This document shows positions 47,354 to 57,346 of a DNA stretch of 64,000 bases, piece by piece. The stretch covers positions 515,031 through 579,030 of the forward strand of contig CAWFPJ010000039.1 in NCBI GenBank assembly GCA_963817515.1, in the 5' to 3' direction. Made by a program: the position numbers and the translations under genes. Position 1 is the stretch's first letter; every line of letters begins with the position of its first letter. The notes beneath the pieces were generated by a model. That model made no database searches and had not been told where the DNA came from. It was given only the letters and a program-made list of their open reading frames with translations. The DNA is from DATMNI01 sp963817515 (GTDB taxonomy: Bacteria; Acidobacteriota; Terriglobia; Bryobacterales; Bryobacteraceae).

Positions 47354-48393
47354 CTTAGGATCCCTGGCAGAGAGCGCACGGCATTCTCGCGAAAGATTTT
47401 ACGCAGTGCGGTTTCGGGCAGTGCCAGCCCCTGGACCTGACGATCGCGCGCTTGAACCATGTCGCCGGTAGCGAAAAAGTTCCATTCGCGGTCATGGGTC
47501 GCCTGCAAGGACTGAGCGGCGCGCTCTTCGTCTCCGGTACCCAGTGTGAAGTCGGTAGCGTAGAGGAGGCGGTCCTGGTATTTGAGGACGAACTGCCGGG
47601 TCTTTTCATGATCGCCGGCCATCAGGTAGCGGACCCGTGAGGCCACATCGACCACCAGATTGGGGAGAGCGTCGAGCCGTTTCGCCAGCCGGTCCAGGTC
47701 CTCCTCATTACTCCCCAGGTGGCAGCCGATCACCCGCAGCTTCGGATAGCGCGCCACAATGCGATCGCGCGCCGCCAGAATTGTATCCTTGGATGGCGCT
47801 TCGGGATGGCCATACATCAGCCATTCGGGGTGGTTCTTGAGATACCCGGATTCGGTATTGCCGGCATCCAAAGGCAACCATGCTCCGTTGGGCTCGGCAA
47901 GGTGACAGATCAGAGTCTTGCCGGCTTTTTGGACGGCTTCGTAAATGGGCAGCAAGGCCGGGTTGTCCGGTAAAAGATATTCGCCGGACTTCGCGCGAAT
48001 ACCCATGCCGACGTTTTTCCAGACCTTCACGGCAATGGCTTCCTGCGCAAAGCCCTGCTGCAGTCCGGCGATGGCTCGATCGGCAAAGCCGGGCTTCTCA
48101 AAGTCGCGCGCATCGAAGGTAGTGGCCCAGGCCCAGCGGCCCTGGCTCTCGCGATGGAATTGAGCGGTTCCGCGAATCATCTCCGGCAGGACGGACACCT
48201 GGTCGCCGACTTCCCGGGAATCGCAAATGCTCAGACCTCGCCAGCCGGCTTTCGCCATCGCCGCGATCAGAATGGGAGCGCTGCGGTGGATATGGTTATG
48301 CGTGTCGATCCGTTCGAAGGAAACGTCCGCGGCCCGGGCGGTCTTCACGGCAACGGCGGCGGGAACCATCGCCAACAACTCTCGTCTGGTCAT
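47350..48393 (-). CDS. amidohydrolase-family (TIM-barrel) protein, Tat-like signal
   Basis: 347 residues from ATG 48393, with a Tat-type leader (MTRRELLAMVPAAVAVKTAR). HxH-type motif ERIDTHNHIHRSA, then LICHLAEPNGAW, VIGCHLGSNEEDL and the late Asp in LLYATDFTLGTG are the metal ligands of the amidohydrolase_2 family. Probably a metal-dependent hydrolase or decarboxylase outside the cytoplasm. Its stop codon is donated by the MITE-like element. Confidence 0.85.
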   Translation of the reverse strand: MTRRELLAMVPAAVAVKTARAADVSFERIDTHNHIHRSAPILIAAMAKAGWRGLSICDSREVGDQVSVLPEMIRGTAQFHRESQGRWAWATTFDARDFEKPGFADRAIAGLQQGFAQEAIAVKVWKNVGMGIRAKSGEYLLPDNPALLPIYEAVQKAGKTLICHLAEPNGAWLPLDAGNTESGYLKNHPEWLMYGHPEAPSKDTILAARDRIVARYPKLRVIGCHLGSNEEDLDRLAKRLDALPNLVVDVASRVRYLMAGDHEKTRQFVLKYQDRLLYATDFTLGTGDEERAAQSLQATHDREWNFFATGDMVQARDRQVQGLALPETALRKIFRENAVRSLPGILS

Positions 48394-48431
48394 GTTCAGT
48401 TGTATTATCCTCTTCAAACAGCATAGCCGAG

Positions 48432-48610
48432 CTACATGATAAGTTTGAGCCCGAACTGGATCCTCCGCGGATCACCGGCGCTGGTGATTTGCCCCACCCC
48501 GAGCCCGTTCAGCGTTGTCCCCGGCTGCCCGAACGCGGGGGTGTTGGCGAAGTTGAAACTTTCAGCGCGGAATTGCAGCCGCTTGCCCTCAGTGATCGGC
48601 CTTCTGGGAC
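48432..48610 (-). pseudogene. outer-membrane receptor, C-terminal fragment
   Basis: The last ~55 residues of the minus-strand frame (ITEGKRLQFRAESFNFANTP, GVGQITSAGDPRRIQFGLKL) are the terminal beta-strands of a CarboxypepD_reg/TonB-like receptor. The ORF extends to 48962 without further homology. A tail alone cannot function, so this is a deletion remnant beside an intact receptor on the other strand. Confidence 0.7.
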
Positions 48611-48952
48611 TCGCTGGCGCGTGGCATCTGTCATAAACATACAACCACATGCGACACGCGTCAATCCGCACCCGATTTCCGCCGAAATTCCAGCCGTCGT
48701 TGAAACTCGAAGTTACCTTTTGCGTTCGGGGAGTCATCACCCCTCCTTGCGGAACTCCCTGCTTCCCCGACACCATTCCGTAGCGACCGCCTGAAGTGTT
48801 ACGGAAGTCCTGCGGTTCGCTTTTTTTCGATATGGGTTCCATTCTTCGGGGCAAAATTTCGTAACAGAACAAAAGAAATTGTTTGCATACGGAAAGTTGT
48901 ATGGTAAACTTCCTCGAAACTGGCCAAAGTGAGCCTAATTTGGGGAGGACTT
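48611..48952. other. intergenic stretch between receptor fragment and receptor
   Basis: 342 bases, AT-richer toward the right. It must hold the promoter of the 48953 receptor gene; TTGTTT followed by TATGGT about 17 bases later (near 48880-48910) is a plausible but weak match. The minus-strand frame through it has no recognised domain. Confidence 0.4.
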
Positions 48953-51900
48953 GTGAGATCACACACTTCTTGGGCCCCTGCAGCTGTGGTCGTGGCGAGC
49001 GTGATCGCTTTTGCTGGCCTTGCGGACGGGCAAACGAGAGATACCGCGGCTGTTTTTGGAACGGTAACGGATACTCAGGGTGCGCGGATACCTGGGGCGA
49101 CTGTTACTCTGACAAGTTCAAACACACAACAGACCAGGGTCATAAAAACCGGCGAAAGCGGCGGATATCTGTTCTCGTTGTTGCCGGTAGGCGCATATTC
49201 TATCTCGGTAGAACAGGCTGGGTTCAAGAAATATGAGCGCACGGGCGTCGTGCTGCAGGCGAACGAAAATGTGAACGTCAGCGTCGAGATGGAAGTCGGA
49301 AACGTGCAGTCGACGGTGTTGGTTGATGCGCAGGCTTCCCAGGTGGAGACCCGGGTGGCGACAGTAAAGGATACGGTCGACTCGCGGCGTGTGGTTGAGT
49401 TGCCTCTAAATGGCCGTAACGCCGCAGATCTGGCGCTGCTGTCCACGGGGGTGGTTTCCGGGGTGACGAACAATACGGGAGATAGTAGTTTCGCGGACCC
49501 GTATCACCCGCGAGGACAGAAGCAGCTAACTGTCGATGGCTCGCGGAATAACAACCTGCGTTTCACATTGGACGGCGGCGAGCACATGGATAGCCTGCGC
49601 AACTTCAATCTGCCGTTCCCATTCCCGGACGCTCTTCAAGAGTTCAGTGTGCAGACCAGCAACATGTCCCCGGAGCACGGTATCAGCTCCGCGGGTGTAG
49701 TCAATGTTGTGACTAAGGGCGGCACCAATCAAGTTCATGGAGACCTTTTCTGGTTCGTTCGGAACACGGCGCTGAACGCGACTAATTTCTTTTCCAAGCA
49801 GCAGGACAACTTAAAACGCAATCAGGCAGGCTTTACGTTGGGCGGACCGATTTTGAAGAACAAGTTGTTTGTCTTTGGCGGATTTCAGGATCTCGACATC
49901 CGGACGGCCCCCGGCAACAGCCAAAGCCAGAGTCTGACGGCCGCGGAGCGGCGAGGCGATTTCAGCAGCGACCCGATAATTTATGATCCGCTCAGCGGAC
50001 AGCCGTTTCCGCAGAACACGATCCCAACCAGCCGCTTATCCCCGGCTTCGCTGAATTTGCTAAAGCTTCTTCCCGTGCCTGATCCCGATGGCTTTGCACG
50101 GTACACAATCGCCTTTGCGGAAAAGGAAAAGCAATATATCGTGCGGGGCGACTATGTGGTTAATGCGAAGCACAGCTTGATGTTCCGGTACTTCCGGGTG
50201 GATCAGTCGGATCCGTTCGCCTCGCCGACGAACAATCTTTTCGCCTTAAAGCCTTCGTCTCTGCAGCCTTCCCGGAACGCCTCGCTTTCCCACACTTTTA
50301 TTGTCAGCCCATCGCTGCTGATGCATACGCAGTTGACGGGCACGCACCTTCGGAGCCAAGCCTTTAGCGACAGTCCGTACACTTTTGACAATATCGGCGT
50401 GAATGTGTACGCTCCCGCCAACGATATCACGGTGAGTCTCGCCAACAGCGGCGGCGGCGTGACCACGCCTCGCCGGACGTTCTTTCAAAGAGCCGCGGAA
50501 GAGATTACCCATGACTGGACCTGGACGAAAGGGAACCACACGGTCACGTGGGGTGTCTTGTTTTCCTGGAAGCAATACAACAACAACACCATCTTCCAGA
50601 CATCGGGCGCGTTTACGTTTGATGGGCATGCCACAGCATCGGGAAATCAACCTGGGTTTGACCGGGCCGACTTCATGCTGGGCCTATTCTCGAACTTTAT
50701 CCAAAATAACGGCGAATTCGAGAATCGCCGGCAGCCGCTACGAAATTACTACATCGGCGACACCTGGCGAATCCAGCCGCATCTCACGATCAACTTCGGC
50801 CTCCGATACGAGCCCTATTCGTTCTTCACGGATACGAAGGGCCGTAACATGACCTTCAGCATGAGCAACTACCTGAAAGGGATCCGCTCTACGAAGTTCG
50901 TCAATGCGCCTCCCGGAATGCTGTTCCCAGGCGACCCCGACCCGAACGGTGGTACGATTCCTGACGCCGCGACGGCGCCGGATAACAACAACCTCGCTCC
51001 TCGGTTTGGGTTTGCGTGGGATCCTTTCGGCAACGGCAAGACCAGTGTGCGCGGCGGCTACGCGATTTTTTACGATGTGCCTTCGATGCAGGCCTTCAAT
51101 GATGCGACCGACCTGACACCGTGGAGCTATAGCGTGCAGTTCAATGACGGGCTATTCGATGATCCTTATCGCGGCCGGCAGGACCTGAATCGCTATCCGC
51201 TGAAAGGATTCCCGCCGGATACACCGTTCGCATCTCCTTATTCGACCATCGTCCAAAATCCGCAGTTCGTCAGCGCCTATGCCCAGAATTGGAGCCTCAC
51301 GCTGGAGCGGGAGTTCCTGGCTAACACGCGCGTGCGTGTTGGCTATGTGGGGACGAAGGGCACGCACCTGAAGTCCGAGTACGATGCCAATGCCCCTATA
51401 TACGATACGAGCCTGACATTAGCCCAGAACCGTGCCAATATCGACGGCCGGCGTCCGCTGCAGGGTTACCAGGGTATCTCACAGTGGTTTCATGGATTGA
51501 ACTCAACTTATAGCGGCTTGCAGGTCTCGATCGATAAACGGTATAGCAAGAACTTCACCCTTCTTGCTTCCTACACGTGGTCGAAGACGTTAGACTATGT
51601 ATCGGTGAACGGTTACACCGGGTCCAATCGCGTCTCGAATCCATTCGACTTCTTCTTCGCCCGCAGCGTGTCCGACCAGAACCGGCCCCAACGGCTGGTA
51701 GCCTCCTTTGTGTGGGACCTGCCGAAGCTGTCTAACCAAAACAAGGCCGTCAAATCGGTGCTCGGAGAGTGGAAGTTCAGCGGTATAACCACATTCCAGT
51801 CGGGACGGCCTTTCACGATCGCCTCGACGAATTCCTCCACAGCCGGAGCAGGAACCAGCCGAGCGGATCTGATCGGCGGCGGCAGCCCCATTTTGGACAC

Positions 51901-52228
51901 CAGCCGAAGCAAGGGACAGAAGATCGCGGAATATTTCGATGTGAAACGCTTTGCGAATCCGGCGCCGGATACCTTCGGCACATTAGGTCGAAATGCATTG
52001 ATCGGGCCGGGATACTCGAACATCGATGTATCACTAGTCAAGGGCTTTCGAATAAGGCCGTTCGGTGAAGCGGGAATGGGGCAATTTCGATTTGAGGCGT
52101 TCAATGTCTTCAACCGGACGAATTTGAGTCTTCCCGTCACCGGATTGACGAATCCGTTATTCGGGGCTATCACGTCGACAGATGGCGATCCACGAATTCT
52201 GCAGTTATCGCTTAAAGTGTATTTTTGA
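48953..52228 (+). CDS. CarboxypepD_reg / TonB-receptor-like outer-membrane protein
   Basis: 1,091 residues from GTG 48953, chosen for the GGGGAGGA ribosome site just upstream and because it starts the signal peptide (MRSHTSWAPAAVVVASVIAF). An N-terminal carboxypeptidase-regulatory-like domain (GTVTDTQGARIPGATVTL) is followed by a plug (VELPLNGRNAADLALLSTGV) and a beta-barrel ending DPRILQLSLKVYF. Oar-like surface receptor, complete and with no frame breaks. Probably binds or imports a large substrate. Confidence 0.92.
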   Translation: MRSHTSWAPAAVVVASVIAFAGLADGQTRDTAAVFGTVTDTQGARIPGATVTLTSSNTQQTRVIKTGESGGYLFSLLPVGAYSISVEQAGFKKYERTGVVLQANENVNVSVEMEVGNVQSTVLVDAQASQVETRVATVKDTVDSRRVVELPLNGRNAADLALLSTGVVSGVTNNTGDSSFADPYHPRGQKQLTVDGSRNNNLRFTLDGGEHMDSLRNFNLPFPFPDALQEFSVQTSNMSPEHGISSAGVVNVVTKGGTNQVHGDLFWFVRNTALNATNFFSKQQDNLKRNQAGFTLGGPILKNKLFVFGGFQDLDIRTAPGNSQSQSLTAAERRGDFSSDPIIYDPLSGQPFPQNTIPTSRLSPASLNLLKLLPVPDPDGFARYTIAFAEKEKQYIVRGDYVVNAKHSLMFRYFRVDQSDPFASPTNNLFALKPSSLQPSRNASLSHTFIVSPSLLMHTQLTGTHLRSQAFSDSPYTFDNIGVNVYAPANDITVSLANSGGGVTTPRRTFFQRAAEEITHDWTWTKGNHTVTWGVLFSWKQYNNNTIFQTSGAFTFDGHATASGNQPGFDRADFMLGLFSNFIQNNGEFENRRQPLRNYYIGDTWRIQPHLTINFGLRYEPYSFFTDTKGRNMTFSMSNYLKGIRSTKFVNAPPGMLFPGDPDPNGGTIPDAATAPDNNNLAPRFGFAWDPFGNGKTSVRGGYAIFYDVPSMQAFNDATDLTPWSYSVQFNDGLFDDPYRGRQDLNRYPLKGFPPDTPFASPYSTIVQNPQFVSAYAQNWSLTLEREFLANTRVRVGYVGTKGTHLKSEYDANAPIYDTSLTLAQNRANIDGRRPLQGYQGISQWFHGLNSTYSGLQVSIDKRYSKNFTLLASYTWSKTLDYVSVNGYTGSNRVSNPFDFFFARSVSDQNRPQRLVASFVWDLPKLSNQNKAVKSVLGEWKFSGITTFQSGRPFTIASTNSSTAGAGTSRADLIGGGSPILDTSRSKGQKIAEYFDVKRFANPAPDTFGTLGRNALIGPGYSNIDVSLVKGFRIRPFGEAGMGQFRFEAFNVFNRTNLSLPVTGLTNPLFGAITSTDGDPRILQLSLKVYF

Positions 52229-52368
52229 CCGACGTGTTCGCGGGCTTTCACGCCGGGACGTAGTTCGACGAGCCACTGCTGCCGCCGTGTTATACACGCG
52301 CGTTCCGAGTGGAAGCGCAGACTCAACCTTCACGAGAAGCGGAGATAGCCGAGTTCGACTTATCACTG

Positions 52369-52650
52369 CTAGTCTCTGACCATTGCACCGCAAGGAGGGC
52401 ACAGACATGGCCGACCGGTATTCAAACTTCCAGGACCTTTCTCAGCACGAAACCGCCGGGGTCGATCGATCTTGGTGGATTGAATGGCGGGAGCCAGCCC
52501 AAAAAGCACTCCTGCCGCGACCGCAAGCGATAATGTGAAACAGAGAACCGGCCAGTTGAGCTCGGCGGCCGCTACGATCAGGAACACGATCAGCAACACT
52601 TTTGTCTTCGACATTTTCTCCCCCTGGACTGGTTGAGTATCGGAGTTCAA
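52369..52650 (-). pseudogene. FtsX/ADOP-type ABC permease fragment
   Basis: A 93-residue minus-strand frame. Residues LNWPVLCFTLSLAVAAGVLF followed by GLAPAIQST are the characteristic internal helix of acidobacterial orphan MacB/FtsX permeases (normally ~800 aa), joined to a short hydrophobic leader (MSKTKVLLIVFLIVAAAE). Only ~45 residues are recognisable. This is a fossil, not a working transporter. Confidence 0.55.
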
Positions 52651-53069
52651 TTTTCCTTGTCAGGGGTGGCGGGAGTTACGACAATAGAACTGTAATACTT
52701 ACGCACTGCGGCAAGCTTGGCATCGATGTCGGCAGCAGGAACGCCTTTTACTTTGTCTGTGAACGTTCGAAGCGCAAAAAAGATTGGAAGCGCGAGGTTT
52801 TCGGGCTTCTGGTAGAACTGATCGATCCCCCTTTTTGCTTCGCCTACCGTTGCGGCGCTAGCTGTGTACTCGTCTATTATTTTCCGCTCTACACCCGATG
52901 CGGATAAGCCTTCTATGAAGGCTTGCACGTAAATGGTTTTCTCCCCGGAGTTCAACACGTTCCACAGCCTCCCATTACTGAAGTCGCCGGTCATTGTTGG
53001 GGGCGCTACGGTTTGGCCAAATCCCAGGGAAGCAAACAGAAGGGCAAGGGTGATGGTGAGCGATTTCAT
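52647..53069 (-). CDS. small secreted protein, Rap1a-like
   Basis: 140 residues from ATG 53069, with a signal peptide (MKSLTITLALLFASLGFGQ). The stretch DFSNGRLWNVLNSGEKTIYV followed by QAFIEGL resembles the start of the Rap1a/Tai-type periplasmic family (T6SS immunity and related proteins), but no secretion genes are nearby. Probably a soluble periplasmic helical protein. Confidence 0.6.
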   Translation of the reverse strand: MKSLTITLALLFASLGFGQTVAPPTMTGDFSNGRLWNVLNSGEKTIYVQAFIEGLSASGVERKIIDEYTASAATVGEAKRGIDQFYQKPENLALPIFFALRTFTDKVKGVPAADIDAKLAAVRKYYSSIVVTPATPDKEN

Positions 53070-53369
53070 AACAACACTTGGACCCTACCACGGACCGACC
53101 GCCGGTACAGTATTCGCTTTGGTGAACAAAGCCGAACCCCGTACGGATGAGAAATGGGAGACGATCATGCAGCGGGGGGTGCGGGGACGGAGGGCCGACG
53201 CCTGTGCTCCGCAATCTCCGCCAGCTTCCGCAGGATTTCTTTCTCATAGTCGTGATTCGTTCTTCAGGTGCCTGCGTCCAGCTTGAGGAGGCCATTGGTG
53301 TGGGTACTAAAACCGGATGGAGTTTGTTCGAGACGACGAGCGAAGGGAAGGCCCATTCAGGAAGTTTTA
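53070..53369. other. gene-free stretch
   Basis: 300 bases without a convincing gene. A minus-strand segment near 53185-53245 reads DYEKEILRKLAEIAEHR and could be the tail of a lost coiled-coil protein, but it has no start codon. Confidence 0.35.
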
Positions 53370-54992
53370 TTAGGGAAGCGAGAAGGTGAAGATGGCACCG
53401 CCCGCCGCCATGGCCACCATTTGCCTGCCGTTGGCCATGTAGGTAATTGGATTGGCGGCCATGGTGCCGCCCAGACTGATGCGCCACAGCTCTTTTCCGT
53501 CATCCGCGTCCAGCGCGAAAAAATAAGCTTCCATTTCTTCGCGGCCACGGCTCAGCCAGCCGCCGTTGGCGCCGAACAGGAGACGGCTGGCGGTGGTGAG
53601 CACTCCCGACCAGGGCTTGGTATGCGTCCTGTATTCCCAGACCTTGTCGCCGGTCTTGGGATTGAGGGCGCGGACTGCGCCGAAGCCCGGATCTTCGGGA
53701 ACATCAATATCCGGCACGCTTCCCACGTAGCGGTTGCCGGGGGTGTACTTCGGCTCGCCTTTAAGGTAGTAGCCCTTGTTCTCCCAGACGGTTAGATAAA
53801 AGTAGCCGTTCAGCGGGTTGTAAGACGGCGAATACCAGTTGGTAGCGCCCTGCACGCCGGGCCAGACGTAGACCCCCTCTTCGGTGGGCACGGAGTTCAG
53901 AAGGCGCTCCGGCCGTCCCTTGGCGTCAAGCCCTTTGGCCCAGGTTTGTTTGGCAAAAGGTTTGCCGAGCAGGAATTCGCCAGTTGTCCGGTCAAGCACA
54001 TAGTAGAAGCCGCCGCGGTGGGCCCAATAGATCAGCTTGCGCGGCCTTCCCTGCCACTCGGCATCGACCAGAACCGGGACCTGAACGGCGTCCCAATCGT
54101 TGGCGTCATGAGGCACGAACTGAAAGTGCCACTTCAGTGCGCCGGTGTCGGCGTCGAGCGCGATGGCGGAGTCGGAGTAGAGGTTGTCGCCAGGGCGGAC
54201 ATCGGCGTTCCAATCCGGCGAGGGATTCCCGACGCCCCAGATGACGAGGTTCAGCTCGGGGTCATAGGATCCGGTGACCCAGGTGGGGCCACCGCCTTGC
54301 TTCCAGGCGTCAGTTCCACCCCAGGTTTCGTGACCTTTTTCGCCGGGGCCGGGAATGGTGTTGAATCGCCAGCGGCGCTTCCCGGTGGAGACATCGTAGG
54401 CGTCAAGGAAGCCGCGAATGCCGTATTCGCCGCCTGCGATCCCGGTGATCACCATGTCCTTGACGATGAGCGGCGCGCCGGTAATCGAGTAGCCGGTCTG
54501 GCTGTCGGCTACCGGCACGTCCCATAGGACCGTGCCCGTCTTCGCACTCAGCGCGACCAGGTGCGCATCCACGGTACCGAGAAATACGCGATCGCCAAGC
54601 ACCGCCACACCGCGGTTGACGGCATCGCAACAGACGTTGATTTTGGCCGGAAGGCTGCGCTTGTAGTGCCAGTAGGGGCGGCCGGTGGCGGCATCCAGGG
54701 CAAACACGTTGGAGGGCGGTTCAGTGACGTACATGACGCCATCGACCACGATCGGAGTGGACTCGATGCGGTGACTTGTGGGCATCTGGTGCACCCAGGC
54801 GACTTTCAGACTGCCCACATTCTGGCGATGGATCTGTTCCAACGCGCTGTACCTCCAACTGTGGTACGAGCCGGAATACGTGAGCCAGTTGCCGGGCTCG
54901 GAGTCCGCCCTGAGCAGGCGCTCGTAAGTCACCTGCGCGGTGAGCCGTTGGGAAGCGCTGGCCAGAAACAGAAGCAAAAAAATCCCGATCAT
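53370..54992 (-). CDS. PQQ-dependent alcohol/glucose-type dehydrogenase
   Basis: 540 residues from ATG 54992, overlapping the cytochrome stop by 4 bp, with a signal peptide (MIGIFLLLFLASASQRLTAQ). Eight-bladed propeller with repeated W-docking motifs (AATGRPYWHYK, AKTGTVLWDVP, DADTGALKWHF, NPKTGDKVWEY), the adjacent disulphide CCDAVNRG, and the active-site region VIWGVGNPSPDWNADVRPGD. Oxidises a periplasmic substrate and hands electrons to the linked cytochrome c. The substrate cannot be read from sequence. Confidence 0.9.
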   Translation of the reverse strand: MIGIFLLLFLASASQRLTAQVTYERLLRADSEPGNWLTYSGSYHSWRYSALEQIHRQNVGSLKVAWVHQMPTSHRIESTPIVVDGVMYVTEPPSNVFALDAATGRPYWHYKRSLPAKINVCCDAVNRGVAVLGDRVFLGTVDAHLVALSAKTGTVLWDVPVADSQTGYSITGAPLIVKDMVITGIAGGEYGIRGFLDAYDVSTGKRRWRFNTIPGPGEKGHETWGGTDAWKQGGGPTWVTGSYDPELNLVIWGVGNPSPDWNADVRPGDNLYSDSAIALDADTGALKWHFQFVPHDANDWDAVQVPVLVDAEWQGRPRKLIYWAHRGGFYYVLDRTTGEFLLGKPFAKQTWAKGLDAKGRPERLLNSVPTEEGVYVWPGVQGATNWYSPSYNPLNGYFYLTVWENKGYYLKGEPKYTPGNRYVGSVPDIDVPEDPGFGAVRALNPKTGDKVWEYRTHTKPWSGVLTTASRLLFGANGGWLSRGREEMEAYFFALDADDGKELWRISLGGTMAANPITYMANGRQMVAMAAGGAIFTFSLP

Positions 54993-55756
54993 TCGGACCT
55001 CCCAGGTTGCCGTTTGAGCGACAGCAGATAACTCACCAGATCGTTCAACTCCTGATCACTAAGCTTGCCCTTGTAGGCCGGCATGATGGAGCTGCGGTCG
55101 ATGCCGAAGTCCTTGAACCCGCTCCGCGGGAATGTCTGGAGGCCAAGGGAGAAATCGAGGATCTGGACCGTGTAGGTGTCCTGGTTCATGACGAAGCCGG
55201 AGTGAGCGGTTCCATCCTTATTAATGATCCTGGCAACCCAGAAGTCTGGCGAGACTATACTGTTGGGATCGAGAATCGACTCGCGGAGATAGGCGGCGGA
55301 GCGCTGCGAGCCGATGACAGAGAGATTGGGCCCTTTGACGCCGCCATCGCCGCGCACCAGATGGCAGCCGATGCAACCTTGCCGGCGGAACTGCCGCTCG
55401 CCGCGGGCGGCATCGCCGGTGACGGAACTTGCCGCGCCAGACCCACTGAGCGAGCGCACGAAGGCGACGATCTGCCAGACTTGCGTTCCTTCGAAAAAGA
55501 CGCCAGGCATGGCCGTGCCCGGGATGCCTTCGGCGATATTGCGGAAGAGGTCAGCGTCCGAAGAGCCGTGGAAGAACGAGCCGCTGGTGAGGTCAGGTCC
55601 GAGCCCACCAGTTCCGCGGAGGCCGTGGCAGGAGCTGCAGTGGGATCGGAAGATCCGGGCGCCGGATTCGCGGTCGGCCGGCGCGGCGTGGGGGTTCGTA
55701 GTCTGGGCGCCGGAGCTGAGAACGAACACGAGCACCAGCAGAGTAGCCGCCTGCAT
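54989..55756 (-). CDS. di-haem cytochrome c, partner of PQQ dehydrogenase
   Basis: 255 residues from ATG 55756, with CAGGAGGA upstream and a signal peptide (MQAATLLVLVFVLSSGAQ). Two haem c sites (HCSSCHGLRGTGG and GCIGCHLVRGDGG) with later Met ligands (TAMPGVFF, SIMPAYKG). The start codon of the PQQ dehydrogenase overlaps its stop (ATGA). It should accept electrons from that enzyme in the periplasm. Confidence 0.9.
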   Translation of the reverse strand: MQAATLLVLVFVLSSGAQTTNPHAAPADRESGARIFRSHCSSCHGLRGTGGLGPDLTSGSFFHGSSDADLFRNIAEGIPGTAMPGVFFEGTQVWQIVAFVRSLSGSGAASSVTGDAARGERQFRRQGCIGCHLVRGDGGVKGPNLSVIGSQRSAAYLRESILDPNSIVSPDFWVARIINKDGTAHSGFVMNQDTYTVQILDFSLGLQTFPRSGFKDFGIDRSSIMPAYKGKLSDQELNDLVSYLLSLKRQPGRSE

Positions 55757-55984
55757 GGGTTCCTCCTGTCGAATCGGACTCTGGGTAGTATATATCCTCT
55801 TCGTGCAGGTTGGCGCGGCTGCATCCCGTGGGCCGCCCATCAACATCGAGTCGGCCTTACCCGACGTTGACAGCCCGCCCTCCGTCAATTTCATAACGAC
55901 CATTCAGGTCTTTGCAGTTTAAATTGATGGCGGTTGTCACTGGTGAGGGCCGACGCGGCACAGGCAGCCATGCGCCAGCCACGG

Positions 55985-56453
55985 ACCTCGCTGTCACGTA
56001 CGTCAAAAGAACGACTGCGGAAGTATCTTAAAGCCCCTGCAGGCGACCGTATTAGGCGCAGCGCTCCTCCAGGGAAAATTGAAGGATCTCGACGAGAATG
56101 CGTTTCGATATTGGAATGAGGACTACTATCGCGACGCAGTGACTGACTGGTCGCCTGATTTAGGAGACGGAAGGTTTGCGCATTACGGATATTGGTGGTT
56201 TATCAACACCAAACAGATACATCTTCCGGATGTCCCCGAAGATGCCTTTTACGCGTATGGCTGGGGTGAGCCCAAACGGGCAACTCTACTTCTTGTCATC
56301 CCGAGTCGGGACACGGTGGCCGTGTTGAGCATGGAGCGACTTTCCGCCGATGACAAATGGGACGTCATTCAAAACGCCCGCCTAAAGAGCAACGACGGTC
56401 CGCGTCCGTGGGCCGCTCAAGTGATGCAACTGGTCGCGCCCGGCGGCCACTGA
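55985..56453 (+). pseudogene. beta-lactamase-like serine hydrolase, internally deleted
   Basis: The frame that ends at 56453 can be followed back to about 55985. It contains an SxxK-type active-site segment (CGSILKPLQATVLGAALLQ) and the C-terminal part (HYGYWWFINTKQIHLPDV, ATLLLVIPSRDTVAVL) of a class C beta-lactamase/esterase-type hydrolase. The ~150 residues that normally lie between, with the YxN motif, are missing, and there is no start codon or signal peptide. Remnant only. Confidence 0.6.
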
Positions 56454-56572
56454 TTGCGAGTTAGCTGATTTGCCAAGGCATCCGATGCCGCCCCATGGCG
56501 ACGTCAAGAGCGATCCTGTCTTTGCCCTCCGAAGACTCCAAATTGATTCGGGCTACCGACGGGCGTAACTTC

Positions 56573-57334
56573 CTAAACCGTAGCCGTCAGCCCGCCGTCC
56601 ACGGTGAAAACGGCGCCGGTGCAATAGGCCGACTCTTGAGATGCCAGGAATACCGCAATACCGGCCAGATCGTCGGGCGTACCCAACCTACCCAACGGAG
56701 CCAATGCCGAAAAATGGGCGCGGCTTTCGGCGGTGGCCAGAGTGGTCGCGTTCATAGGGGTGTCGATCGTACCCGGGACGATGGCATTCACCCGGATAAC
56801 GTCGGGACCGTAGTCGGCGGCCATGGCCCGCATCAGCGCGAAAACGCCTCCCTTGCTGGTGCTGTACGCGGTGAGTTTAGGGAAGCCGAGAAGCCCCGTA
56901 GGAGAGGCCACGTGGATGATCGAACCGGAACGCTGCTCCAGCATGGCCGGAATCACGTGCTTGGAGCACAGCCAGTATCCGGTCAGGTTCACTGCCAGCG
57001 TCCGATCCCACGCTTCGCGGCTCAGTTCGTGCGCGCGCGCTTCTTGACCGCTCAGCAGGATGGCAGCGTTGTTGCACAGGATATCGATCTTCCGATAGCG
57101 TTGCAGGGCCTGGTTCGCAAATTGCCGGACATCATCCTCCCGCGAAACGTCGCCCTGCGCGAAGAAACACTCCCCGCCTCCGGAGCGGATCGTCTTGGCA
57201 GCCTCCTTTCCATTGACGGCGTCGATGTCGGTGAGGACTACCGAGGCCCCCTCGCGGCAGAACCTTTCCGCGATGCCCCGCCCGATGCCCCCCGCGGAAC
57301 CGGTCACAATCGCTACTTTGCCACGCAGTCTCAA
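56573..57334 (-). CDS. short-chain dehydrogenase/reductase
   Basis: 253 residues from TTG 57334, with GGAGATGG upstream. Rossmann glycine motif (VAIVTGSAGGIGRGIAERF), NNAA (DILCNNAAILLSG), catalytic Ser/Tyr/Lys (HVASPTGLLGFPKLTAYSTS, with YSTSK), and the C-terminal FLASQESAYCTGAVFTVDGG are all present. Classical SDR, NAD(P)-dependent, substrate unknown. Its start is 12 bp from the stop of the DUF4038 gene on the same strand, so probably co-transcribed. Confidence 0.92.
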   Translation of the reverse strand: MRLRGKVAIVTGSAGGIGRGIAERFCREGASVVLTDIDAVNGKEAAKTIRSGGGECFFAQGDVSREDDVRQFANQALQRYRKIDILCNNAAILLSGQEARAHELSREAWDRTLAVNLTGYWLCSKHVIPAMLEQRSGSIIHVASPTGLLGFPKLTAYSTSKGGVFALMRAMAADYGPDVIRVNAIVPGTIDTPMNATTLATAESRAHFSALAPLGRLGTPDDLAGIAVFLASQESAYCTGAVFTVDGGLTATV

Positions 57335-57346
57335 AAGCCATCTCCT

